Source: Lasiosphaeria ovina
Taxonomy: Eukaryota; Ascomycota; Sordariomycetes; Sordariales; Lasiosphaeriaceae
NCBI GenBank assembly: GCA_033439765.1
Contig: JAULSN010000002.1
Span: 1,612,001-1,676,000, forward strand
Reading direction: 5' to 3'
DNA: 64,000 nt
Shown here: one piece after another, positions 53,267 to 64,000 of the stretch
How positions within the stretch are numbered: position 1 is the stretch's first letter
How the letters are laid out: every line of letters starts with the position of its first letter
The notes under the pieces: generated by a model
What the model saw: the letters and a program-made list of their open reading frames with translations, nothing else
Told to the model about the DNA's origin: nothing
The model's database searches: none
Position numbers and translations under genes: made by a program

Positions 53267-56200
53267 CTGATCAGTGGTTGACCGACTAGGCCAACCGCAG
53301 AATAGTAAGGAGTCCGATAGCGGCAGTGATCGTGGTCCCCACAATCGCTGGACAGGAAGCGGCACGAAGGACTACATTCGAGAGAGCACTAAATACGTAG
53401 AAAGCTTAATTGAACGCTGAACTACGAGCGCGAGAGAGGCTCTTCAACGCACGGGACAACCGAGACGAAGACCTTAAGGGTAGTCGAAAGAAAGGCCTTA
53501 CGCCCTACTTGGCTACCTGCGTCTATTACGTAACCAACCCCTCGCGAAGGATCCGATTAGCTAGAAAGAAAGGCTTGACCCTAATTAGCTATCTATATCC
53601 CTCGACAAAGACCACGATGACGGCTCTACGTACGAACAGCCGTATCGCTACCATCATCGACCCTGACTGGTAGGGCCAAGACTTCGACCCCGAAGACGAG
53701 GACCAGCTCACGCCCAAGAGACTCAATACTTACCTGGTCGACTATATTGAAGTATACGAGAGCTTCGAACTACAAGATGAGGCCCTATTCGCAATGTTCA
53801 GAATAGACTTCATTGAATGGAAAGAGAACTACTTCAAAGCCCTCGATAAGACCCTCCGCACTACCCTCAAACAGTTCCTTAACGACCACGGCATATATAT
53901 AAGTAACGATAGACTAGTATCACAGTAGCTCGCTATACTAGCTTAGTATAAAGAAGCTCCTGAATGGCCTGAAGAGGAGGTAGAGCGGTATAGTAGGAAC
54001 CGTGGAGATAAGTTCCAGTTATTCTACAATACTTCATCTAATAAAGGAACCAATAAGGGCGTTACCGAGAGAGCCTTTACCCTAGTAGTAAAGAACATTA
54101 AGAATACGGAAGGCTCGATACCTCCCCCTTTCTCAGAACGATCGAGCGTACCCCGGGTGGACCTGACTAATGAAGACGAAACCCTCGAGATACCTCTATA
54201 CCTGAGTAACGCGGTACTACTACCGCTATCGCGAATGCTAATAGACCTTGTAAAGATATATACCGACGAAGATAAGTTTGGAGGCGAACGCTACGATATT
54301 TTGGACTCGAAAGTCAAGATCTTCGGAGCGTACTACCAGATTATCGGTACCCTATAATAGCTATACTATAAGGTGTACTTAGTTATACTCAAGGATAGAG
54401 CCAAATAGTTCTATTTCGACCGGTTGATATAGGAGAACCTTACCTTTAACGAGATGATTAACCGAACTAGAGTATTCTTCCACTCTATAGAGGATCGTTA
54501 GATATATCTCCAAGAATGGCGATCTACGACCTTTACTCGTATTATTAAAGAGAACCCCAATAAGGATCTATCATAGTACTTCAATATCCTCGTTAATAAG
54601 CTATAGAAGATCTTCAAAGGACTCGTAGGTAGAACGCCCGTAGGTATATACCGAATAGATAAAGATCTAGCCGAATAGTTACTCAACGTATATTAGGGTA
54701 TTAAAGTATATAAGCTAGTATCGATAAAACCGGCTTCTATATTCGAGAGCGTTATTGCCGAACTAAGGAACGTAATCGGCGTATATATACGCTTTAAGAA
54801 AGCCTCCCTCTAATAGTATAATACTAATAAATCGGAAGGTCCTTACCAATACTGGGTTGACCGACGATATAAAGGCGGACGGCCTAGTAGAGGAGGCTCC
54901 CGAGCGAGCTCTCGGAGCGGTGGATTATATAATAGACTATATAATAACGGCCCCCGTAGACTATTCAATAACAAGATTAAGAAGTACTTTATATACGGAA
55001 AATAGGGCTATTAGTTTACGAAGTACCCGATCGCTAAACGCTAACTAAAGAAAAACCAGTAGCGACGCTATATATAGGTATAAGGTAGAGAAGGAGAAGA
55101 CTTCGCCTTATTCTTGATCGACTTTAAAGGTATCGATACTAGCGAGTTAGATAAAGAATAAGAATTTAAGGCTTGGGTCGCTATGAAGAATATAGAAGTA
55201 TTAATACCCTAGATAGAGAGCTTTATTACGGAATACGGCCTAGTTAATAGCGCGAAGATAGCCGACCTTCTTAATAACCAGGCGACGATATACGCGATAA
55301 TAGAAGCCAACCCGTTTGTACAACCCCCGGAAGAGCCCGCATCACTCTTTCACTTTAAAAGCCGCTATAACTCAGAGATCTTCCAAGGCATCATACCCGA
55401 TATAGGCGTAGCCGGCATATCAACAGCCGGTAAGAACCAAGTTAAGGCACTATAGAAGAAGATCCCGGGCACTAAGATCGATATATTAACGGCCGGAAAG
55501 TACCGCGTACGCTTCGGTAATAACCTAGAGAGTATATCCCTCGGAACGGTAACTATAGAGACCCCGTTCGGCTTAATTAACTTCTAAGTCGTCCCGGTAA
55601 ATACCCCGTTTCTACTATATCTCTCTAATATAGATAAATACGGCGTATACCTTAATAATATCCTTAATCTCCTAGTTCATTAAGGAAAAGGCTACCCGAT
55701 CGTACGGAAATAGGGCCATCCCTAGCTCCTACTGAACGATCCCGAGAGCACTATCGCATAGTCTTACCTTACGGAAACAAAGCTACGCCAACTATACCGA
55801 CGATTCGGTCACCCGGTAGTAGAACGCCTATATAAGGTACTTGTACGGGTAGGCTACGACGATCTAGAGCATAATACTATCGAGAAGATTAATAAGTTTT
55901 ACCATCAATACCAGTTATATAGTAGCAATCCTAGTAGATTCAGATTTACCCTCCATAACGATATCGACTTCAACTACCGTATGCTAGTAGATGTTATATA
56001 TCTCGATAGAAAACCAGTTATCTATACTATCAATAAGGCGACCTCTTTCCAGGCCGTACGATTCCTCCAGAATATAACGGCAAAGGCAACCTGGAATACA
56101 ATCCGAGCGATATGGATCGATACCTACGTTGGACCACCTAATATCATCGTTACTAATACAGGAACCAACTTTACGGTAGAAGAATTCGTTAATAACGCCC

Positions 56201-58603
56201 GCAACCTATCGATCGAGATTATGGAAGTCCCAGTAGAAGCCCATAACTCGATCGGTAAGCTGGAACGGTATTACGGACCGCTCCGCCGAGCCTATGAAGT
56301 TATTACGGCAGACCTGTACGGCCTTGACGTGACGGTAGACCAAGCCCTCTAAATAGCCGTCAAGGTAGTTAACGATACCGTAGGACCCGACGGTTTAGTG
56401 CCTACTCTCCTTATTTTCGGATCGTACCCCAGGATAACCATATCGTTACTATAGTCTCCCTCTATTAAGGCCCGAGTAAAGGCGGTACGAAAGGCGATAA
56501 TAGAGATACGTACCCTCAAGGCAAAGAGATAAGTATCTAATACCCTCGGTACCCGTAACGGCCTAAATAACCTAGATACCCTCAACCTTCCTCTCCAGAG
56601 CGAGGTAAAGGTATAGCGAGAAGGCGAGAAGTAGACCGGCCCGTATATACTACTCGTACGTAACGGAAAGACCTATACGGTTAAAGTTAACGGCAAGCCT
56701 ACGAACTTTCGTATCGTAGTAGTCAAGCTATACGACCGTAACGATTCAACGGCTACCCCGGCCCTCGGAGAGAGTAGAAAGCTCCCTTATAACGAGGCCG
56801 ACGATAATAATAAATAGACCCCTCCACCGGAAGAACCCCGGGTATTAAGACGGCGTAGACGCCCGCCCGGATTAAAGAATAAGCCGAAGCCGAGCCCCGT
56901 AGTAGATATAATAATAACTAAAGGCATGACCCTCATAATAGCCTACCTAACGGCAAAAGAGAATGAAGACTATAACCTCGCGGTAAGGCTCCGTAAAGAG
57001 GGGAAGATCCCAGCGGCTGGCGAGCCCTTCTCCCTATCTAATTAAACGGAAGTCGATACCCTTATTAGCCGAGGAGTCTTCGTATTCTAGAAGTATAACC
57101 CGGTAAAGTACGGAAATATACGCATCTTCAAGTCGCGCATAGTTAGAGAGGTTAAGGGTAAGGAAACGGACTCTCCGTACGAGAAGTCCCGGCTTATAAT
57201 CCAAGGCCATAGCGATTAGGGTAAAGAACTAGTATTAATATAGAGCCCTACGATCTAACGAGCGAGCCAACGGACCCTAGTTACCCTAGCACCCTCTCTC
57301 ATATAGTAAGGAATAATAATATAGATTCGAGATATTACACAAGCATATATATAGTCTATAACGGAGCTATAGCGAACGATCCTAGCCTACCTACCCGAGT
57401 AAATCCGCCATATCTACCTAAAAGGAACGATAATGGAAGTCGTTAAACCGCTATACGGCATCGCTAAAGCAGGCACGCACTAGTAGGCGACCTATTTCAA
57501 GCACTACCGCGAACGGCTTAATATAACCATATCTATATACGATCCGTGCCTTCTAATTACCTCAAAGGATTCAGAGCATTTTGTAATCGTTAGTATATAA
57601 ATAGACGATATGATCGGCCTTACTAACTCAGGATTTGAAGCCCTAGAGGAGGAAATGATTAAGGAAGTTAAGTTTACGGCTAAACCGAAATAAAAATTAA
57701 CCCCGGCTAACCCGCTCGCATTCAACGGATATATCTTGACCCTCCAAGAGGACGGTATACTAGCCCTAAAGTAGAAGAAGCAGGGCGAGAAGCTTATAAT
57801 CGCGACCAACGCTTAGGAATACGTCGAATAGCGGGCACGCGGTACCTATATCGCTTCGACCTATCAGCCTGAAGCCGCGTTCGACCTATCGGCTATAGCA
57901 TAGTATAAAGAGCTAATAAAAGAAGATATCGCCAGGATGAATAAGCGTATTAAATAGTAGATGGAGTACGTTAACCGAGGCATTAACTATATCCCCCTCG
58001 ACCTACCTACGGCTAGGCTATTTGTCTACGTAGACGCGTTATTCGCTAATAATAAGGACCTGAGCTTATAAATCGGATACGTAATCTTCCTAGCGAACGA
58101 AGAGATAGATAAAGGAAGCTTCATTATAATAGGGAACCTAATCCATTAGTTATCTACTAAATACAAGCGGATTATACGAAGCATCCTAGCCTTAGAGATC
58201 TACGCTATGGCCAACGGCGTTAATATAGGTATTTGTTTCAACGTAACGATCAACATAATCCTGGCCAAGCTAGGCATCCCGAATATCCCGATAATCGTAT
58301 GCACCGACTCTTTCTCGCTCTACGAATGCTTAGTTAAACTAGGCATAACGAAGGAAAAGCGGCTTATGATCGATATTATAAGCATAAGGTAGTTATACGA
58401 GAAGTAGGAGATCTTCGAAGTCCGATGGATCAACGGAAATAACAACCCGGCCGATACGATAACGAAGTCATTACCCAATATGGCCCTACAGGCCCTTATT
58501 AACAACAATACGTTGACGGTTAGGATTCAGGCTTCCATGAAGCGGAATAAGAAGGACTATAGCGAGTAGGATCAACACTTGGGGAGGAAGAAAAGACTGC
58601 TAG

Positions 58604-58907
58604 TATAGGAATAACCGATTAATTAGAGTTACGGAGGCTAAGGCGGCTCGGCGGGCCGCATAGCCCTAATTGGTTAGTCAGGAAGAATAGTAGGCCTGGC
58701 CCGGATACACGGGTCATCTGCCCTAGTACGTGACCTTAGTGTGTACGGGCCATCCACCCTATGGACAGCCCACTCCCCCAAAACCACCAAGCACCCTATA
58801 ACCCTACTAAATAGAGCAGAGATAAATGAACATACCACTAATCTCCCAACCACCCTTTCGCAACGGTTACTATAGTGACTATTATGAATGACCTTGTCAT
58901 TCCAACA
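58604..58907 (+). repeat. 3' LTR of inner Copia element
   Basis: 304 bp, the same length as the 5' LTR. It differs by scattered transitions, mostly G to A and C to T (for example TGTAGG to TATAGG at the start). Confidence 0.92.
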
Positions 58908-58912
58908 CTCGG

Positions 58913-59177
58913 TCAACGTACTCCATTTACCATTTAATACGCTTATTCATCCTGGCGATATCTTCTTTTATTAGTTCTTTATACTATACTATAGCCGATA
59001 GGTCGAACGCGGCTTTAGGCTAATAGGTCGAAGCGATATAGGCACCGCGTACCCGCTATTCGACGTATTCCTAAGCGTTAATCGCGATCATGAGCTTCTC
59101 GCCCTACTTCTTCTACTTTAGGGCTAGTATACCGTCCTCTTAGAAGGTCAAGATATATCCGTTAAATACGAGCGGGT
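58913..59177 (-). mobile_element. Outer Copia element, continuation of pol
   Basis: On the minus strand this matches inner Copia positions about 57709-57974. It resumes exactly where 52962 broke off, after the CTCGG duplication. It ends at 59177, where the LTR of chromovirus B begins. Confidence 0.85.
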
Positions 59178-59430
59178 TGTGATAGCGGTTAATAGCAACT
59201 AGGAAAAGGATCGCTAATATAGCTATACTATAGTCTAAGGATTCTAAGGTGAAGAAGAAAGGAAGAAAATCTACAAAGGTGCGATTATGGTCGCGGGGTA
59301 AGTATGGGCTAGGGCTTAGGGAGTACGGACCTCTAGGGCTTGCGGGAGGTTACGTACGACTAATCCTAATCGGGGCTAGTGATGAGCTTAAATCCGTAGT
59401 GGGGCCTTGGCGCTAGTACCGACCGTGATA
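59178..59430 (-). mobile_element. 3' LTR of chromovirus B
   Basis: On the minus strand it starts TATCACGG (TGTCACGG with a G-to-A change) right after a polypurine tract GGAAGGGGGGGG, and ends CGCTATCACA. About 253 bp. Confidence 0.75.
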
Positions 59431-60957
59431 TTACCCCCCCCTTCCGAAAAAGGCTCGCCCTCGAGTCCTTTATATGAAAAGAAAAAAAAAAAAATTTATG
59501 GCTACTAATAGTAATCGAATAAGTAACCTTCTGGAATAAACCGCTTTATTTCTTTCGTATTAATCGGCGTATACGTATAACTCCGGAGTCTATCGCTATA
59601 TTATCGTCTTCGTAAGGTGGATCAATTTCGTCGCGCTCGTACGCCTCGCGCTACTATTATAGTCGCTTCGGCGGGCCTGTATTGTCGGGGTGTTGGTTAT
59701 GGAAGTCGGCCAGCTTTAGGGGCGTATTCTTAAATCCTAATATATCGTACTACGTTGGATCTAGATCCTATCCGTACTATTCTACCTAGTATTAGAGTAC
59801 GTTTCGGTTTATTCGGGAAGTAATAATCTTATCTACTTCCTATTCCTCCTTATTATTAAATAGCTCTCCTGGCGGGTTATCGTTAGCCTATCCTAGTACG
59901 GGGTTATTTGGGTACTTCCTTAGGCGATCGGCGTAAAATACTAAGGAGCCCTTCTAACCGTCCGGGACTTCCAGTTAGTAGGAGTATCCTACTATACTAA
60001 GGATCTTATAGTGGCGGCGTATTAACGGATAGTCTAGCTTATCGCTCGGGCGGTTAGTAGACTAGGATTTCTTAATAATAAAGACGTAGTCGCCGGGACC
60101 GAAGTTAGGTTCCCTACGATACTTATTAGCCTACTTCGCCTACCTCTATTATACTAAACGTATCGTATCTTTAGCCGAGTTAATAAATCCCTATATACGT
60201 TTCGCTATATCCTAAGCTTCTTATCTATTAAGCCGTTCGCGGTAAGGAATAGTGGTATCGAGGGGGGTCCTCGCGCTCTAGTCGAATAGTAAGTTTATCG
60301 GGAAACCCATTAGGACCTCGTATAGGGATAGTCCTATACTATTATATAATAAGGAGCCCGCTACGGCGTCTATAGCGGGTATCGCTCTAGACTAGTTATC
60401 CTAGTAATAGTTAACGAAAGGTCGTAGACGTTAGTCGATATATTAGTTTATGATTTCTATTTAGCTAACGCTCTAAAAGTATCTAGTAGAAGAGAGCTTT
60501 TACTTAATCCCGAGTAGTCTAGATATTTCGTCGGTGAAGTCCGTTATAAACTAGGGTCCTCGATCTAATCCGACTTTATAAGGTAATCCGAATACTCGAT
60601 AGGGTCCCTTATAGTATATTAGGGTAGCGTCCTTAGCCGTAGCGTTCTTATAATAGGGGATATATTAGGGTTACTTACTAAGTCTATTTACTATTACGAG
60701 AATATTATCGAATCCGTATCGGTCTAAGGGTTAGCTTTTAAAGTTAATAACTATCGAAAACTAAGGCCGGAGTAGAATAGGTAAGGGATATAATAAACTA
60801 GGGGTCTTATCCTTAGGGTAGCGTACTAGTTAGTAGGCTATATAGTTCGTGACGTATTAGTTGGAGAACGTCCTTATCTCGGGCTACTAATAGTATAGCT
60901 TTAAGAGCTTGAAAGTTTTATTACGCCCGGGATAAGCCGTAATGATTCTACTATAAA
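59431..60957 (-). mobile_element. Ty3/Gypsy chromovirus B: integrase end and chromodomain
   Basis: Minus-strand reading starts at 60957 inside the integrase zinc-binding segment (GRNKTFKLLKLYY) and continues through the integrase core (GLPYKVGLDRGPQFITDFT), then the GPGDYVFI-type region. It ends in a chromodomain (EVDKIITSRINRNVL-Y-VE). Stops are frequent at Trp and Gln positions. The upstream part is missing because chromovirus A is inserted at 60957/60958. Confidence 0.8.
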
Positions 60958-61257
60958 TATCACCGCACAGTCAACCGAATGAGGCAGGGCTGCATATAGT
61001 CGCTGTATTCGTAGAATCTAAAGCTAAAGAAGGAAAAAGGAAAAGAAGAATCTAATGCCCGGGCGCGGCGAGGAAGTAAGGTAGGTGTAGGTCACGTGAT
61101 GAGGGCTCAGCACTGACCACACCGTAAATCCTACGCGGCCTCAGGGCGTGCGAGTTGCATGCCAAGGCGCTAGCCTAATGCCAAGGCGCTAGCCTAATGC
61201 CAAGGCGCTAGGCTCAATCCAGTCCTTCCAGCCACTTGTCTGACACATGCCGTGACA
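60958..61257 (-). mobile_element. 3' LTR of chromovirus A
   Basis: On the minus strand it starts TGTCACGGCATGTG just after the polypurine tract CCGGGGGGTAG and ends GTGCGGTGATA (GTGACA with one C-to-T change). It is 300 bp and contains a 19-bp tandem repeat. Confidence 0.8.
61161..61214 (+). repeat. 19-bp tandem repeat inside the LTR of chromovirus A
   Basis: Unit GCCAAGGCGCTAGCCTAAT occurs about 2.8 times without gaps; the last copy diverges after GCCAAGGCGCTAG. Confidence 0.9.
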
Positions 61258-64000
61258 CTACCCCCCGGTCGGAAAAAGCTTCGTCCCGAAGCGCCGTTAA
61301 TTCCCCTCAATTGAGCAAAAAATGAGCCGCAGGCTGCCCCGGCCAGGGTTCGAACGCGTGGCCGCGCGTTCTCAAGTGATCAATCATCGCTGTCGCGCTA
61401 CCCTGCGCAACGGTCGCCCCTGTACTACGGGCTTGTTATCGTCCTGGTGCGGCTCGTCGAATCTATCCTCCTATGCTACGAGCAGCCATTCGTTCAATCG
61501 CAGTGGTGGTCCGGCCTTGTTAGTATACTCGTCGTAGTAGGCTTTAAGCAGCTCTAGTGCGTTCTTGAAGTTCTCTATATAGTACTACTTGGGGTCCGCA
61601 GCCTATCCTTTCTAAGCGACTTGGTATTGGAGCTTGCCGTAGTAAGATCGCGAGGATAATACCTTCTCAAGTTCCCATTCCAAGTCATTATTAACTATGT
61701 CGCCGTCGGGGTTCGGGTCTTCCTAGCCAGGAAGAGGGTTGTTCGGGTATAGTCTCAACCTATTAGCGTGGAATACGTCTATCCCTCTCCATCCCTTAGG
61801 AACTTCCAGTTTGTAGTCGTAACCGTCTTTATTTGTTCCTGAACGTTCAAGAATCTTGAAGTACTACTATATGAGCGGGAAATCCAGCTTCGTGCTCGGC
61901 CTGTCCGTTACCTAGGCGTGCTTCACGATATATATACGGTCCCCGACGTTAAAGTCTGGCTCCCGCCTATATTTATTGGCTTCTGCGGTCTGCTTTTCTT
62001 ACGCCCTAGTAATGCTTTTACGGGCCTTCTTAATATAGGCTCTTAGGGTATCGGCTATCTGTTGAGCCTATTCTCTATTGAGCCTCTCTATTCTAGGCAA
62101 GTCTAGGTTTGTCAAATTAGACCGAGCCGTCCAATCGAAATATATAGGTATTAGGAATCCGAATGCCACCTCGTGAGGTTATATTCCGGTACTGTCTTAC
62201 GGGATTGAACCTTATACGAAGTCCATAGCCGGTATATACCGTGACTAATCGTCCTAGTAATAATTAACAAATATCCTAAGGCGCTGGTCTATCCATTAGT
62301 ATAGGTTTTCGACCTATCCTACTATTTATTTATATCCTAACGATGAGAGCTTCTACCGAATGCCCATAATCTTCGCTAGTTCGTCCGTAAAGTCCGACGT
62401 AAACTGCGGTCCTCTATCGCTAATAATCTCATCTAGTAAGCCCAGAATTCGGTAAGGGCCTTTATAATATATACGAGCTGCTTCCTTACTCGTGACTATT
62501 TTATCGTACGGTATATACTACGATAGCTTGCTCAACCGGTCGATGATCGTAAATAAGTTATCGTGACCGTACTTATCCTTTAGCATCTCTTTGAAGTCTA
62601 TTACTAAAGAGCTCCAAATTCTTAGGGGGGGCGGAATAGGGTGGAGTAAACTAGGGGTCTTATCGTAAGGCGCCTTAGCTAACTTGCATTTGTAGTTGGC
62701 GACGAATCTATCGATATCGGCTCCTATACCGGCCCACTAGTATAGGTCCTTAACGAGCCTCCTGGTTTTATTCCAGCCGGGGTAAGCTATAGGGAGTCTG
62801 GAGTAGATATTATCGATAATCCTAGTCCTTAAATTATCGTAATCGGGAACGACTAGGCTCCCCTCTCTCAATAACAAGCCGTTTGTTATTATAGATAGCT
62901 TCGTTTCTTCCTCCAAACGAGCCCTTTCGCGGTAGACTACTAGCGAGTCGCTTATTCGGTTCGCCTAAATCAACTAGTCTACTAGCTCGTATCCCGAAAT
63001 CTCTAGCGGTTTATCCAATACGGCTATAACCGATAAGGTCACGGGCGTATCTTCTTCCTCGTCTCCGAGTTCGACGTATTCGTCGTCTTCTACTATACGT
63101 ACTAGCGAGAGTAAGGGGGCCACTTCGTTAATAAAGTCTATATAGTCGAGGGCTATAACGAAGCTCCCGTTAGGTTACTCCTAGAATATCTACACTATTC
63201 GGTGGGCCATTTGTTATTCCTTCTAGGTCTTGAGCTCGTAAGAGCGTCGTATAAGGGCGTCTACCGCGGCGTTTAAGGCTCCCGGCCTATATTCAATACG
63301 GAAGTTAAATCCCGAAAGCTCCTTAGCCTATCCGGCCTACCTAATATTAAGAAGCTTCTTTATTACGAAGTATTTCAACGTATCGTTATCGGAAAATACG
63401 ATAAAGGGCTCCTGGTATTAGAGACCGACTAGCTCGCTTCGCTAGTATTATAGTGCTCGAACTATCGCTAGTAATTCCTTATCGTAAATAAAGTAGTTGA
63501 GCTCTACTCCCTTTATCATCTCTAAGAAGAAGGCTACCGGGTGCTAGTCGTTATCGTGCTTCTGGCTCAGTACTCCCATAACGACTCCTCCTAATATATC
63601 TATTTCAATACGTATCTCCCGACTATATTCGAAGTACTTTAGGACTAGTACTAATAGTAAGCGCTCTTTAAGGGTGTCGAAAGCGATCTAGCAGTCGTCT
63701 ATCTATCTAAATGCTTCTCCCTTCTTAGCTAGGGCTATAAGCGGTTTCGCTATCGCGTTATAGCCTCTTACGAATCGTCGGTAAAAGTTGTAGAACCCTA
63801 GAAAGGACTATAAACCTTTGAGCGTATCTGGCTCCGGCCAGTCCCGTACGATATCTATTTTACTTAGGTCTACGGCCACGCCGTCGACACCTATAATGAA
63901 TCCCAAGTACTTGGTTTCCTTAACGTGGAATTCGTATTTATCGATGTCCGCCTATAAGCCCGCTTCTCTCAAACGCTCGAGAATCTTTTGGATATATTCA
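61258..64000 (-). mobile_element. Ty3/Gypsy chromovirus A, pol, open at right edge
   Basis: Minus-strand reading from 64000: the reverse transcriptase end ([36 protein letters not shown]), RNase H (VLSQKHDNDWHPVAFF, DKELLAIVRA) to about 63240, a linker, then integrase. The integrase zinc-binding part has YPGWNKTRRLVKDLYWWAG, and its core has VIDFKEM, LLDEIISDRGPQFTSDF. The end is NVGDRIYIVKHA and WRGIDVFHANRLRLYPNNP. A chromodomain follows at about 61690-61530 (LEWELEKVLSSR, YGKLQYQVA, IENFKNALELLKAYYDEY). Stops are fewer than in element B, so A looks younger, which agrees with it interrupting B. The 5' LTR, gag and protease lie outside the window. Confidence 0.87.
61328..61412 (-). other. 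tRNA-like segment upstream of the LTR, not a confident tRNA
   Basis: On the minus strand, GCGCAGGGTAGCGCG resembles a box A / D-arm and CGTTCGAACCC resembles a box B / T-loop about 45 bases further on, with a GCG..CGC segment that could be a long variable arm. The acceptor stem does not close convincingly and no anticodon loop with T33 is obvious. It may be a tRNA relic or chance. Confidence 0.3.

Larger units (their letters stand above)
52963..58907 (+). mobile_element. Full-length Ty1/Copia LTR retrotransposon, mutated
   Basis: Flanked by 304-bp LTRs and by CTCGG target duplications (52958-52962 and 58908-58912). The internal region reads, with many stops, in Copia order. There is a gag part with a degraded zinc knuckle near 54990 (KYFIYGK-GY where Cys is expected). 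An aspartic protease motif DIGVAG follows near 55400, then RRFGHPVVERLY of the GAG-pre-integrase region near 55800. The integrase core is at about 55980-56350 (DVIYLDRKP, GPPNIIVTNTGTNF, GKLERYYGPLRRAY). Reverse transcriptase and RNase H run to about 58560. Nearly every in-frame stop is TAG or TAA at Trp or Gln positions. No intact frame longer than 123 codons remains, so it cannot transpose on its own. Confidence 0.92.

Noticed and set aside
53900..58560. Systematic TAG in place of Trp and Gln could mean a changed genetic code
   Set aside because: Genes elsewhere in the window use TGG and CAG normally and end with TAG or TAA. The pattern is limited to retroelements and matches RIP.
1..64000. 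CRISPR arrays, bacterial operons or riboswitches
   Set aside because: No regularly spaced repeats of that type. Introns and gene families are fungal, so such features are not expected.

Overview
The window reads as a nuclear contig from a filamentous ascomycete. Introns are short (about 50-155 bp), mostly with GT..AG ends and CTAAC/CTGAC branch sites, and the coding DNA is GC-rich. It carries fungus-specific families (HET, UstYa, Zn2Cys6, DUF3433, CorA-like, STAND/TPR) and a transposon block with C-to-T damage typical of repeat-induced point mutation (RIP). A Sordariomycete, perhaps Sordariales, is my inference; no rRNA or marker gene is present to prove it. Exon models come from reading splice signals and protein family patterns by eye.

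Region 1 (1-25 kb) is accessory. It holds a CorA-like membrane protein running off the left edge, a kinase-pseudokinase protein, an amidase, a broken HET gene, a two-domain hevein-type chitin-binding secreted protein and a small cysteine-rich secreted protein. Next come a UstYa-family oxidase, a Zn2Cys6 regulator and an FAD monooxygenase, which may form a small secondary-metabolite locus (13.2-18.9 kb). An unknown nuclear-looking protein, a second HET remnant and a low-complexity protein with a conserved-looking tail follow.

Region 2 (24.8-41 kb) is a housekeeping block: ALG10 (ER glucosyltransferase), QCR10 (a complex III subunit split into six tiny exons), MED4 (Mediator), a TM9SF nonaspanin, a neuroguidin/LCP5-type ribosome biogenesis factor, an FMO/BVMO-like monooxygenase and a large DUF3433 membrane protein. 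QCR10/MED4 and TM9SF/neuroguidin are divergent pairs.

Region 3 (41-51.6 kb) is gene-poor. It contains a GH10 xylanase and a three-exon membrane protein among relics of incompatibility/NLR-type genes: a STAND N-terminal module, a HET fragment, a DUF7587-like relic and a TPR gene cut by a 154-bp solo LTR. Two copies of a roughly 160-180 bp dispersed repeat flank this part.

Region 4 (52.0-64.0 kb) is a stack of nested LTR retrotransposons. A full-length Copia (52963-58907; 304-bp LTRs; CTCGG target duplication) sits inside an antisense copy of its own family. A Ty3/Gypsy chromovirus (B) abuts that outer copy, and a second chromovirus (A), which runs off the right edge, interrupts B. Coding parts are full of TAG/TAA stops at Trp and Gln positions, while LTRs and the 5' gag region are much less altered.
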